Shown here: piece after piece, positions 8,358 to 17,413 of the stretch
Layout of the letters: each line of letters opens with the position of its first letter
Numbering within the stretch: position 1 is the stretch's first letter
Notes under the pieces: model-generated
Told to the model about the DNA's origin: nothing
The model's input: only the letters and a program-made list of their open reading frames with translations
Databases searched by the model: none
NCBI GenBank assembly: GCA_946623755.1
Contig: CAMORK010000021.1
Location: 1 to 37,740 of the forward strand
Direction: 5' to 3'
Source: an uncultured Butyrivibrio sp.
Lineage (GTDB): Bacteria > Bacillota > Clostridia > Lachnospirales > Lachnospiraceae
Length of the DNA: 37,740 nt
Position numbers and translations under genes: made by a program

Positions 8358-9989
8358 TTAAAAGTTCATAGCTGCGATGTAGTCCTCATCGAACCCATCC
8401 ATGGTTGCAAGCTCGGTAAGCTGAGCCTTCTCCTTAATTAGATCCAGCCCGGCCGAAGCATCCGCTTCTGCCTCCCATCCCGAGAGCACGCAGGCTGTAT
8501 ACTCTGCAGCCCCCTTGAGTGCTGAATTTCCGATTGCTATTATCTTACCATTAAACTCCCTCGGAAACATATGTAATTCTTCTACATTTTCTGGTGTTAT
8601 TTTACTTCCAAATCCTCCGGAAATATACACTTTATCAGGAATTTTTCCATCAAGGAGAGTTTTGGCTCCGGTATATATTGCCGCCTTTGCCAGCTGTACA
8701 TTTCTGATGTCGCTCTGCAAAAGCCTTATCCTGCCGTCATCAGTCAGCGGAAATCCCTCATCGAAGTACTCCTCTGTCAAAAGACCTGTCTCATCAACCA
8801 GCCCTGTTCTCACAAGCTCAGAAACTGCCTCCATGACACCTGTTCCGCAGATGCCGATAGGTTCTGCTCCTCCGATGGTGTCTATGATCACCCGGCGGTT
8901 TTGGCCTGTGCCATTTATTCTGACGTGGCAGATAGCTCCGGGAACAGATGCTACTCCGCAGTTTATCCCGCCCGCCTCAAATACAGGCCCCGCAGCGGTT
9001 GAAGTGACATGCAGGTCCTCACCGTCAAAAAATGCCATCTCTCCGTTGGTTCCAAGATCCAGAAAAAAGAACTTTTCATCCTTGTTCAGGTCCAGAGTAA
9101 AGAGTCCTGCTACGATGTCAGCACCGACAAATGCAGAGATTCCGGGGAGGACTGTCAGGCTTATGTCGGATATATTATCAAGCAATATGTCTGAAAGCAT
9201 CTGCTCTTTCTGCAAATATTCAGCGGTGTACGGGTACTTGCCAAGGCTTGCCGCATCTCTTCCTGCAAGGAGATACAGCATTGTTGTATTGCCGGTTATT
9301 GTTATGGCCTTGAGGTCGGGTAACTTACCCGGACAGGTTATGTTGTGGGCCTTCGTAAGGTCTTTAATCAAGTTCTCTATATCTGTGACCACGGCCTTTC
9401 GAAGAGCTTCTCTTGTCTCTTCATCCTCTGATGCGGCAATTCTTGATATGACGTCTGCTCCGTAGCGGCGCTGAGAATTGACGCAGCTTGATGTTGCTAT
9501 TACTTTGTATCCGCTCCCTGTGCTCTGTATCAAGGCCGCAGCTATTGTGGTCGTACCAAGGTCGATGGCAATGCCGTAAGCGCCTTCTGCTTCGGCTTCA
9601 TTGCTCCCTGATGGTTCCGGGATATCTGTTTGCATTCCGGCATCCGGCATCTCATTATCATTTAATGTCAATGCCGACATTCCCTGCTCCTTAAGGCTTC
9701 CGATAAGTTCTACTTCACAGTCCTCATATATTACGGTCCTGCAGAGGATCCTGATTCCCTGCTTTGTCTCTTCCTCAGTCAGGAACATCTCCTCATAGCT
9801 TCCGGGGGTTGGGGCACCACTCAGGAACTTTATCCTGCATCTTCCGCACCTTGCTCTGCCTCCGCAGGGAAGAGCATACTTCACCCCCGCCCTGTCCAGG
9901 ACAGCCTTCAGCCTCTCTCCCTTGGTGGCAGCGATGGTCTGCACTTTTCCATATTCATTTATGGTAACCGTGATCTCTTTTGCCTTCAT
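8358..9989 (-). CDS. ASKHA-domain [2Fe-2S] protein, corrinoid-activator (RACo/DUF4445) family
   Basis: A 543-aa protein. The N-terminus is a plant-type [2Fe-2S] ferredoxin domain with ligands C42, C48, C51 and C83 (C-x5-C-x2-C pattern). An ASKHA ATPase domain starts at GIAIDLGTTT (about residue 139), with phosphate loops DLGTNGEMAF and GGFGSK. Family members (RACo, RamA, COG3894) use ATP to reduce the cobalt of corrinoid proteins back to Co(I). This copy lacks the C-terminal two-cluster ferredoxin of RamA. No corrinoid protein or methyltransferase is in the window, so the partner is unknown. The ribosome site is weak. It heads the operon that continues into the sugar importer. Confidence 0.85.
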   Translation of the reverse strand: MKAKEITVTINEYGKVQTIAATKGERLKAVLDRAGVKYALPCGGRARCGRCRIKFLSGAPTPGSYEEMFLTEEETKQGIRILCRTVIYEDCEVELIGSLKEQGMSALTLNDNEMPDAGMQTDIPEPSGSNEAEAEGAYGIAIDLGTTTIAAALIQSTGSGYKVIATSSCVNSQRRYGADVISRIAASEDEETREALRKAVVTDIENLIKDLTKAHNITCPGKLPDLKAITITGNTTMLYLLAGRDAASLGKYPYTAEYLQKEQMLSDILLDNISDISLTVLPGISAFVGADIVAGLFTLDLNKDEKFFFLDLGTNGEMAFFDGEDLHVTSTAAGPVFEAGGINCGVASVPGAICHVRINGTGQNRRVIIDTIGGAEPIGICGTGVMEAVSELVRTGLVDETGLLTEEYFDEGFPLTDDGRIRLLQSDIRNVQLAKAAIYTGAKTLLDGKIPDKVYISGGFGSKITPENVEELHMFPREFNGKIIAIGNSALKGAAEYTACVLSGWEAEADASAGLDLIKEKAQLTELATMDGFDEDYIAAMNF

Positions 9990-10071
9990 ATACCATAAGT
10001 GTAGTGACTGAAGCCTTAGTTCGCAAGTTTTATGTGAATTGCCCTGGCATGACAGTTATCACAAAACAATA

Positions 10072-10100
10072 GAGTCAATGGGAACGGTTCTTTTTGACTC
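10072..10100. repeat. REP-like palindrome relic
   Basis: Arms GAGTCAA (10072-10078) and TTGACTC (10094-10100) enclose GGGAACGGTTCTT. This is the same theme (GGGGACGG...TTTTTTGACTC) as the large palindrome at 30809-30883. A further diverged half-copy (CCCTTGACTCCGTCCCC) lies near 10503-10519. Confidence 0.5.
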
Positions 10101-10159
10101 CTTTTCCTATCCCTCTAGGCGACTTTTACTCATATATATAAATTCTCAGGATCATCCAG

Positions 10160-10409
10160 TTTCTACGCCCATAAGGCACTTTTCACAATATAGGTAGAAA
10201 GAATTCTTCATGAAAATTTTTATATTCCTGTTTTTCTACGCCCATAGGCCACTTTTTCAAATATAAGTAGAAAGAATCTGCTTCTCCATTCAAGTTTTCT
10301 ACGCCCACAGACCATTTTCATCCATATAGGTAGAAAATATGTCCTTATACAAATTTCTTCGCTCTAGCTTTTTACGCCCATAGGCTACTTTTATCCGTAT
10401 ATGAAGAAA
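10160..10409. repeat. array of four 41-nt palindromic repeats in a 684-nt gene-free region
   Basis: Four units of 41 nt lie at 10160-10200, 10233-10273, 10296-10336 and 10369-10409. Each starts TTTCTACGCCCAtaGgcca and ends GTAGAAA (degenerate in unit 4), so the ends are inverted repeats. Spacers are 32, 22 and 32 nt. Weaker relatives occur before (around 10103-10140) and after (from 10439, TTTCTACactctgtaagccac). The rest of 9990-10673 has no plausible gene. It also holds two copies of CACAAAACAAT (near 10060 and 10570) and REP relics. The role is unknown: protein-binding array, cruciform cluster or decayed mobile repeat. Confidence 0.75.
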
Positions 10410-10673
10410 AAACCTTATGCTAATTTTCTACCCTGGGTTTTCTACACTCTGTAAGCCACAGTCTGCATTCTTTTGCCAGCCTTAGCTCCTTTCAAAAATG
10501 GTCCCTTGACTCCGTCCCCAGGTGTCAAAATGGAGTGGCGGATGCTGCACGGGAGGTGAATGAATTGTCACAAAACAATGGCATTTTCGCCGCAAATGTG
10601 AGAAAATATAAGGTAACCGAGCATATTAATTCGGAATAAACAAAATGGTTTTCGAGTATGAAAGGAGATAGTT

Positions 10674-11861
10674 ATGGGGCTTATTTCAGCAGCACTCTCA
10701 GCAGGTGGCAGTGTACTCTCTGATTCCTGGAGAGATTATTTCTATTGTGACTCACTCACTTCTGATGTGCTTCTCACAAAAGCAAAAAAGAAACAGGGAA
10801 AGGGCAACGAGAACATTATTTCTAACGGTTCCATCGTTGCTGTTAATGAAGGACAGTGTATGATCCTTGTTGATCAGGGACAGATCACAGAGATCTGTGC
10901 AGAGCCAGGAGAATTCGTATACGATACTTCAACAGAGCCATCCCTTTTCTATGGTGATCTTGGAGAAAATATTGTAAATTCCTTCAAGCAGTTCTATAAG
11001 AGACTCAGCTTTGCAGGTGGCACAGCTAAGGATCAGCGCGTTTATTTCATCAATACCAAGGACATAATCGGCAACAAGTACGGAACAGTTAATCCCGTTC
11101 CTTTCCGCGTAGTTGATACTAACGTAGGACTTGATATGGATATCGATATCCGTTGCCATGGTGAATACAGCTATCGTGTTGTTGACCCCGTTCTTTTCTA
11201 CAAGAACATAGTTGGCAATGTTTCAGATGAATTCAGAAGAGACAAGATCGAGTCTCAGTTAAAGAGTGAACTCCTTACAGCTCTTCAGCCTACTTTTGCA
11301 AAGATTTCCGAGATGGGAATCCGTTACAGTGCTCTTCCCGGACACACAACCGAGATCGCTGACGTTCTCAACGATGTTCTTTCCAAGAAGTGGACAGAGA
11401 CTTACGGTATCAAAATTTCTTCCTTCGGTATAAGCTCAGTTAATGCTTCCGAAGAAGATGAGAAGACAATTAAAGAGCTCCAGAGAGCAGGCGCTCTTAA
11501 GAATCCCAATATGGCCGCTGCTACTCTTGCAAGTGCACAGGCACAGGCTATGCAGGATGCTGCCAAGAATACTGCTACAGGTCCTATGATGGCTTTCGCA
11601 GGAATGAACATGGCTCAGCAGGCCGGCGGAATGAACGCTCAGTCACTCTATGCAATGGGTGCTCAGCAGCAGGCTCAGGCAGCTCCTCAGATGGCAGCTC
11701 CTTCTGCAGGTTCATGGACATGCTCTTGCGGTAACGTTAACACAGGTAACTTCTGCCCTAACTGCGGCTCCAAAAAACCCGATGCAGGCTGGACATGCTC
11801 CTGTGGCACTGTAAATACAGGCAACTTCTGCACACAGTGCGGTTCACCAAGACCTAACTAA
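10674..11861 (+). CDS. SPFH-domain protein with C-terminal zinc ribbons (YdjI-like)
   Basis: A 395-aa protein. The N-terminal two thirds is an SPFH/band-7-like domain of the YdjI 'virion core protein' group. An Ala/Gln/Met-rich linker (about 305-345) and two tandem zinc ribbons follow, WTCSCGNVNTGNFCPNCG and WTCSCGTVNTGNFCTQCG. In B. subtilis, YdjI links the phage-shock protein PspA to the membrane through YdjG and YdjH. Homologues of both follow here, in the order I-G-H. AAAGGAG lies 7 nt before the ATG. It is the first gene of an apparent five-gene operon. No PspA is visible. Confidence 0.85.
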   Translation: MGLISAALSAGGSVLSDSWRDYFYCDSLTSDVLLTKAKKKQGKGNENIISNGSIVAVNEGQCMILVDQGQITEICAEPGEFVYDTSTEPSLFYGDLGENIVNSFKQFYKRLSFAGGTAKDQRVYFINTKDIIGNKYGTVNPVPFRVVDTNVGLDMDIDIRCHGEYSYRVVDPVLFYKNIVGNVSDEFRRDKIESQLKSELLTALQPTFAKISEMGIRYSALPGHTTEIADVLNDVLSKKWTETYGIKISSFGISSVNASEEDEKTIKELQRAGALKNPNMAAATLASAQAQAMQDAAKNTATGPMMAFAGMNMAQQAGGMNAQSLYAMGAQQQAQAAPQMAAPSAGSWTCSCGNVNTGNFCPNCGSKKPDAGWTCSCGTVNTGNFCTQCGSPRPN

Positions 11862-11879
11862 TATTATTCAGAGGAAATC

Positions 11880-12950
11880 ATGGCTTTACACGAATATGAA
11901 TGCCCCGCCTGTGGCGGGGCAATGGAATTTAATCCGAAGACCCAGAAGATCAAATGTCCCTTCTGTGATTCGGAGTTTGATGTAAAGGACTATGTAGCCA
12001 ATCACAACTCTGACTCTGCCGGAGAAGCAGCGGATGATTATATAACAAATCCCGCTGCCGGCGAAGAAGACAATTCTCAGCCCATGTTCATCTACCGTTG
12101 CGGTTCATGCAGCGGCGAAATTCTGGCCACAGAGTCTCTTGGCTCCATGAAATGTCCTTTCTGCAGTAACAACGTTGTAGTAAAAGAGAAATTCACAGGC
12201 AAGTTCACCCCCGATTACATCATCCCCTTTAATAAGACCAGGGAAGATGCCATCGAGGCTTATAAAGGTTATGTAAAATCCAAGAAGCTCCTTCCTAAGG
12301 TGTTCTTTGATCAGAACCATATCGACGAGATCAAGGGTATCTATGTGCCTTTCTGGCTCTTTAACGCCACTCAGAATTACAGGGGAAGCTTTGATGCCAC
12401 CAAGGTAAGGACCTGGAGTGATTCAAATTATAACTATACCGAGACCAGCTACTTCGATGTCACAAGAGTCGGATCAGAGCGCTTTGAACGCGTTCCTGTC
12501 GACGGATCAAAGGAAATGCCGGATGACCTTATGGAATCCCTTGAGCCCTTTGACCAGTCCAAGATGGTTCCTTTCAACATGGGATACCTGGCCGGTTTTC
12601 TCGCTAACAAATACAACGTTGAAGCTTCAGAGAACAGAGACAGGGCTATAAACAGAATGCATAGTTCAACTGTTTCTGACTTCAGAAATACCATATCAGG
12701 TTACTCCTCGCTAAGAGCACGGGAAGAGCAGTGCACAACTTCAGATGAATCCAATAAGTATGCCCTTTATCCGGTATACATCCTGAATACATCCTGGAAC
12801 GGAAACAATTATCTCTTTGCCATGAACGGACAGAGCGGTAAATTTGTAGGAAATCTTCCTTTCTCCCTTTCCAGAGCACTTGCATACTATTTCCCGATCG
12901 CCGGAGCAATTGCAGCTATAGCTTTCGTTCTGTTTAGCTTATTTACCTGA
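11880..12950 (+). CDS. membrane-anchored double zinc-ribbon protein (YdjG-like)
   Basis: A 356-aa protein. Two N-terminal TFIIB-type zinc ribbons are CPACGG...CPFCDSEF (about residues 9-34) and CGSCSG...CPFCSNN (about 74-98). A long globular middle and one C-terminal membrane helix (ALAYYFPIAGAIAAIAFVLF) follow. This is the architecture of the YdjG-type subunit that with YdjH forms a membrane anchor for the SPFH partner. It lies 18 nt after the YdjI-like gene. It probably works in membrane-stress response, by analogy. Confidence 0.8.
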   Translation: MALHEYECPACGGAMEFNPKTQKIKCPFCDSEFDVKDYVANHNSDSAGEAADDYITNPAAGEEDNSQPMFIYRCGSCSGEILATESLGSMKCPFCSNNVVVKEKFTGKFTPDYIIPFNKTREDAIEAYKGYVKSKKLLPKVFFDQNHIDEIKGIYVPFWLFNATQNYRGSFDATKVRTWSDSNYNYTETSYFDVTRVGSERFERVPVDGSKEMPDDLMESLEPFDQSKMVPFNMGYLAGFLANKYNVEASENRDRAINRMHSSTVSDFRNTISGYSSLRAREEQCTTSDESNKYALYPVYILNTSWNGNNYLFAMNGQSGKFVGNLPFSLSRALAYYFPIAGAIAAIAFVLFSLFT

Positions 12951-12970
12951 GGTGACCTTTAGGACAGCAT

Positions 12971-13855
12971 ATGAATAAAAAGAAACAATACAACATTATA
13001 TTTTCAAGGATCTTACTGGCAGTACTGCTTATCACTATGATCCTGCCCATAAGAGCTCTCGCATCTGAACAGCTCTGGGATAGCGATACTATGCCATCCA
13101 GCCGCCAGAAACCAAGACTTTTGGACAACGCCGATCTCCTTACAGATTCTGAGGAGAAGCAGCTTCTTGCCAAGCTTGATGAGACCAGCCAAAAATGGCA
13201 GTGCAACATTGTTCTTCTGACAGTTGACGATCACACTGGAGAAATCCAGGATTTTGCCGATAACTATTTTGACTACAATGGATTTCAGGCAGATTTCGAC
13301 GGAAGCGGTATTCTGTTCATGCTCAGCATGGCAGACAGAGAATGGGCGATCAGCACCCGTGGCAACGCCATCAATGTATTCACTGACTATGGCCAGGCAT
13401 ATATGATAAATGCCATGATGGACGACCTGAAATACGGTGATTACTACGGTGCATTTAAAACTTATGTAAAGGAATGTGACAAGCTCTTAGATGAGGCTTC
13501 AAAAGGAACTCCTTATGATGTGAATTCCAAGCCGATTCGCACAGCTTCTGACTATATAAGCTACGCTATGTACAGCGTCATCATCGGTCTTTTACTTGCA
13601 CTTGCTCCTATCCTCAAAATGAAAGCGGATTTAAAGACAGTCAAGATGAACTCCGGTGCACGCAACTACTCAGCTGGCGGCCCTACCATCAGAGCCCGCG
13701 ACGACAGATTCCTTCATAAGACGCTGCACAAAACACCAAGACCTCAAGATAACGATTCACACAGTTCCGGTCGAGGCGGTTCATTTGGCGGCGGTAGTTC
13801 AGTCCACGTCTCCAGTTCAGGAAGTTCTCACGGAGGTAGTCACGGACACTTCTGA
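12971..13855 (+). CDS. TPM-domain membrane protein (YgcG/YdjH-like)
   Basis: A 294-aa protein with a signal peptide (about 1-30) and a TPM domain (about residues 42-170, starting LLDNADLLTDSEEKQLL and including GILFMLSMADREW). A membrane helix (about 196-216) and a Gly/Ser/His-rich tail ending SFGGGSS...GGSHGHF follow. The tail is typical of this family. TPM domains face the outside; some have been reported as phosphatases, others are assembly factors. It is the third member of the YdjI-G-H module. Confidence 0.85.
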   Translation: MNKKKQYNIIFSRILLAVLLITMILPIRALASEQLWDSDTMPSSRQKPRLLDNADLLTDSEEKQLLAKLDETSQKWQCNIVLLTVDDHTGEIQDFADNYFDYNGFQADFDGSGILFMLSMADREWAISTRGNAINVFTDYGQAYMINAMMDDLKYGDYYGAFKTYVKECDKLLDEASKGTPYDVNSKPIRTASDYISYAMYSVIIGLLLALAPILKMKADLKTVKMNSGARNYSAGGPTIRARDDRFLHKTLHKTPRPQDNDSHSSGRGGSFGGGSSVHVSSSGSSHGGSHGHF

Positions 13856-13875
13856 TAAGCAGGAGGATTTAATCA

Positions 13876-15648
13876 GTGAATTTAACTGTGAAGATCCGCA
13901 CAGCTTTGTTGTCAGTAGTAGCACTGGCTCTTGTTTTACTATTTCTGCTGCTTCTTGGCACACATAGGTTTGACACTCCATTACAGAGTACAATAGTTCA
14001 GCTGGATTCCGGCTGGACTATTTCTCGTGGAGAAGAGATGTGGCAGCCTGATGACATCACAAAAACCAACGTCGGCATGATGAACAAAGGAGATGTCCTG
14101 ACTCTAAAAACTACGCTCCCCGCATTCCGTAGCTATCCTGCAACCATTTCTTTCAGAACCATTCTTTCAACAGCAGAGGTCTATCTGGATGGTAAGCTTA
14201 TCTATTCCTTTGGACAGGACTACGCCTCCAAAGGCAAAATGATTCCCAAGAATGAAAACTTCATCCCGCTCCCCGATGACTTTCAGGGAAAAGAGCTGAC
14301 TATAAAACTTACTTCCGGCGAAAAAGAAGCCTTTGCCGGTCTTTCCCCCATAAAGCTCGGTGTCTACAATGATATAAAGCTCTCTTTGGTGCAGGGAAAT
14401 CGACTTCCCCTGGTAATCGGTGTATTTCTATGTCACATAGGTTTTTTGCTCCTTATCCTCGCACCATTTCTTGTTTTTTCGAGATATCATGATTTCAGCA
14501 TTATCTTCAGTGGTCTGACATCTCTGCTTATTGGCATTTATATTCTCAGCTACAATGACATTTTCTGGTATCTGGCAGACAATCCGCCCTTCTATACATT
14601 CGCAGAATATTTTACGCTATATCTTATTCCTGCCGGTATAATGGGATTCATCGTCACCACAGACCGATCCGGCTATAAATACATTGGAATAGCATTATTT
14701 ATCTTTGATCTTATCTTCGGACTTGGTACCGCGCTCCTTCATCTGGCAAATGTCATTCACATCTGCAGTTTTGTTTCAACGCTTCATGTGATCGGCCTGG
14801 TGGAAGGTATCTTTGTCTTGTTATCCCTTATTTTCACAGCCTGGAAATCATCCAGAGGCGATGACAGAGACATTCTCAGTGCACGTATTATCTCAACCAG
14901 GATACTGATCGTCGGCCTTGCTTCCTTTGTTTTATGTGCAATTGTAGATATTGTTGCTTACAATATCCTTAAATTCATTACTGAAGGTGATGCCAATGTA
15001 AAGATTACCTTCACCACAGTAGGAGCATTGATATTTGTTATGAGCCTGCTCCTTAACTTCTTCTTCCACTGTATAGAATTCATCAATGAATCTACAATTA
15101 AATCCCAGTTGGAAGGACTTGCATACAGCGACACACTCACAGGCATCTCCAACAGAGCACGCTGTGAGCAGGTTCTTACGGAGCTTTCCGGTGATTATAC
15201 AATAATAAGCATGGATCTTGATTACCTGAAATATACCAACGACAACTATGGCCACGATATGGGCGACAAGCTCCTCAGCGGTTTTTCTGAAATACTTAAA
15301 AACAGCTTCACCGATGCTTTACTGATAGGCAGGATGGGCGGGGATGAGTTTATAGTCATCCTCCCATTTGTCGACGACGAAAGGATGAAGAGAGACATCG
15401 CATGCTTTACGGATCAGATGGATCACAAAAGCAGCCAGAGCTCCCCTCTTAGGTTTTCTGCATCATGGGGTTATGCTTCAAGCAAAGATCCCGAACTTAA
15501 AAGTGGCTCTCCTGCTCAGAAAGTATATCTTCTCGCCGATCAGCATATGTATGCCATGAAGAATCAGCATCACAGACAGACCCTCGGCAGGCTCTATGAC
15601 GATCTTCTTGGTAAAATGATGGAAAAGGGAGGTAAGAGCCATGATTAA
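13876..15648 (+). CDS. membrane diguanylate cyclase (7TM-GGDEF), first copy
   Basis: A 590-aa protein starting at GTG, with AGGAGG 9 nt upstream. One N-terminal helix is followed by an extracytoplasmic beta-sandwich-like sensor (about 40-170; 'FRTILSTAEVYLDGKLIYSFG' pattern of 7TMR-DISM sensors), about seven membrane helices (175-400), then a GGDEF domain. The active site GGDEF is at 488-492, with DTLTGISNR and DLDYLK upstream. The product would be cyclic di-GMP. The RxxD inhibitory site expected just before GGDEF is absent (TDALLIGR), so product inhibition may be missing. It overlaps the next, paralogous gene by 8 nt. Confidence 0.9.
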   Translation: MNLTVKIRTALLSVVALALVLLFLLLLGTHRFDTPLQSTIVQLDSGWTISRGEEMWQPDDITKTNVGMMNKGDVLTLKTTLPAFRSYPATISFRTILSTAEVYLDGKLIYSFGQDYASKGKMIPKNENFIPLPDDFQGKELTIKLTSGEKEAFAGLSPIKLGVYNDIKLSLVQGNRLPLVIGVFLCHIGFLLLILAPFLVFSRYHDFSIIFSGLTSLLIGIYILSYNDIFWYLADNPPFYTFAEYFTLYLIPAGIMGFIVTTDRSGYKYIGIALFIFDLIFGLGTALLHLANVIHICSFVSTLHVIGLVEGIFVLLSLIFTAWKSSRGDDRDILSARIISTRILIVGLASFVLCAIVDIVAYNILKFITEGDANVKITFTTVGALIFVMSLLLNFFFHCIEFINESTIKSQLEGLAYSDTLTGISNRARCEQVLTELSGDYTIISMDLDYLKYTNDNYGHDMGDKLLSGFSEILKNSFTDALLIGRMGGDEFIVILPFVDDERMKRDIACFTDQMDHKSSQSSPLRFSASWGYASSKDPELKSGSPAQKVYLLADQHMYAMKNQHHRQTLGRLYDDLLGKMMEKGGKSHD

Positions 15649-17338
15649 AAAGTTCATCCCCCCTTTGATCTGTTCCATAATAGTAACCTTCCTTGTATAT
15701 CTGCTGATCAGCACCTGTATGTCTTTTACTGCGGAACATCCAATGGCTGAGCTGGATAGCGGATGGGTCATAACACTTAATGGCGGAGTCCATAAAGATA
15801 TTCCTCTGACGAGATTTAGCGAAATAATAGATGGTACTCTCGAGAGAGGTGACAGCATTGTCATGACAACAACACTACCGGATCTTGGCAATATACCTTT
15901 CCCGGTTATTCTTTTTAAGAGCAGATACACTACCCTGACAGTTTATGTTGACGGAGAATACTTTTTCGACTATGGATCTGATATGTATGCCAACAATGAA
16001 TTTCTTGGTAAGACTTATCATTTTATCACCCTCCCGACTGATTTTGCCGGAAAAGAGTTAAAATTCGAAATGAGAGTCAGTGAAAAAGATGCATTCAACA
16101 ACCTTAATCCACCGGTAATAGGAAGTCAGCCGGATGTCGAAGGAGATTTTATACACAGACATCTGCCGATAATTGCTACGAGTATGTTCCTGTTTGTATT
16201 CGGGCTTTCATTCCTTTGCATCACAATGTTTTTCGTAAGCTCAATACCGGATATCCGGGCCTTTCTTATCGGCTCAGTATTCTGCATAAACCTGGCCATT
16301 TGGCTCATGTCGTATTACAGTATACTATCGCCATTTATTTATACCAGGTACGAAACACAGATAGAATTCTTTACGATGTACCTGATCGTGCCTTTCTGTT
16401 ATCTCTTCGTATATATGATTCAGAAGGTAGAAAACAAAAGACTCTATCTGACAGCTGCTCTTTTAACAACCGGTATAACATTAACACAATATACACTTCA
16501 CTATATCTTTGGAATACATATGAAGGTCACACTGCCAATGTACCACATAGCAGGTGCTTTCGGATTCGGAATTATTACCTATTATCTTATTAGAAATATC
16601 CGCAAAAGAGATATCTCGGAATCAGGTATGATCCAAATGCTGGGTGTATCTGTCTTCGCATTTGCACAATTTATACACCTGGGTATCTACTACATAGCCA
16701 AACACAGATATGTTCCGAATGCAAACACTTTGAGCATTATGACCCTCGACATAGGCTGCCTTTTCTTTGTACTGTGTCAGCTTGCCAATTACCTGGTGTT
16801 CATCACAAACGCCTATGCTCAGAGGCAGGAACATGCTTCACTTACACATCTGGCCTATGCAGACGGACTTACCAATATGCCCAACAGAGCCAAGGCTGAT
16901 AAGCTACTTGATGACCTTGACGCCTCCGATCTGGACTACTGTATTATCTCAGTCGACTTAAACGGCTTAAAAACAGTCAATGATAAATTCGGACATCCGT
17001 CCGGCGACAAATATATCAAGGATTTTGCGAAAGTCCTTACTACCACTTTTGATGAAACAGGATTTTGTGCCAGAATAGGCGGAGATGAGTTCCTGGTCAT
17101 TCTTGAAGATTCAAATGAAAAAGATGTGGATGCTCTTCTGGGCCGAATGAATAGTGCTCTTAACGTCATGAATGCTCTTTATTCCGAGTATCACAGAAGC
17201 GTAGCCACAGGTTATGCTTTCAGGCATGAGTGCCCTGAAAATGCAACATCCCACGAAGTATATCTTCTTGCAGATCAGAGAATGTATGAGTTAAAGCGCA
17301 AAATGCATGAGGAATTGGGAATACATAACAGGCTGTGA
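15641..17338 (+). CDS. membrane diguanylate cyclase (7TM-GGDEF), second copy
   Basis: A 565-aa paralogue of the preceding protein. The plan is the same: N-terminal helix, 'LDSGWVITLNGG' start of an extracytoplasmic sensor, about seven membrane helices, and GGDEF at 480-484. DGLTNMPNR and DLNGLKTVNDKFGH are intact, so catalysis is expected. No I-site arginine precedes GGDEF. The tandem and overlapping arrangement points to a local duplication and possibly a heterodimer or two sensors for related ligands. A strong terminator follows. Confidence 0.9.
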   Translation: MIKKFIPPLICSIIVTFLVYLLISTCMSFTAEHPMAELDSGWVITLNGGVHKDIPLTRFSEIIDGTLERGDSIVMTTTLPDLGNIPFPVILFKSRYTTLTVYVDGEYFFDYGSDMYANNEFLGKTYHFITLPTDFAGKELKFEMRVSEKDAFNNLNPPVIGSQPDVEGDFIHRHLPIIATSMFLFVFGLSFLCITMFFVSSIPDIRAFLIGSVFCINLAIWLMSYYSILSPFIYTRYETQIEFFTMYLIVPFCYLFVYMIQKVENKRLYLTAALLTTGITLTQYTLHYIFGIHMKVTLPMYHIAGAFGFGIITYYLIRNIRKRDISESGMIQMLGVSVFAFAQFIHLGIYYIAKHRYVPNANTLSIMTLDIGCLFFVLCQLANYLVFITNAYAQRQEHASLTHLAYADGLTNMPNRAKADKLLDDLDASDLDYCIISVDLNGLKTVNDKFGHPSGDKYIKDFAKVLTTTFDETGFCARIGGDEFLVILEDSNEKDVDALLGRMNSALNVMNALYSEYHRSVATGYAFRHECPENATSHEVYLLADQRMYELKRKMHEELGIHNRL

Positions 17339-17362
17339 TCAGCTGATGATATACATACGAAT

Positions 17363-17394
17363 AAAACCCACACAAGAAAGCTTGTGTGGGTTTT
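17363..17394. terminator. bidirectional intrinsic terminator
   Basis: A perfect 14-bp hairpin, AAAACCCACACAAG / CTTGTGTGGGTTTT, has loop AAAG and A/T-rich ends on both sides. It lies between convergent genes (GGDEF gene ending 17338, flavoprotein gene ending 17414), so it should stop both. Confidence 0.9.
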
Positions 17395-17413
17395 GTAATA
17401 TGCATCTTTATTA

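Noticed and set aside
8515-9465. 316-codon plus-strand ORF
   Set aside because: It is antisense to the RACo-like gene, with Ser/Pro-rich shadow composition and no family motif.
10160-10409. CRISPR array
   Set aside because: Repeats are degenerate, spacers vary from 22 to 32 nt, only about four units exist and no cas genes are nearby.
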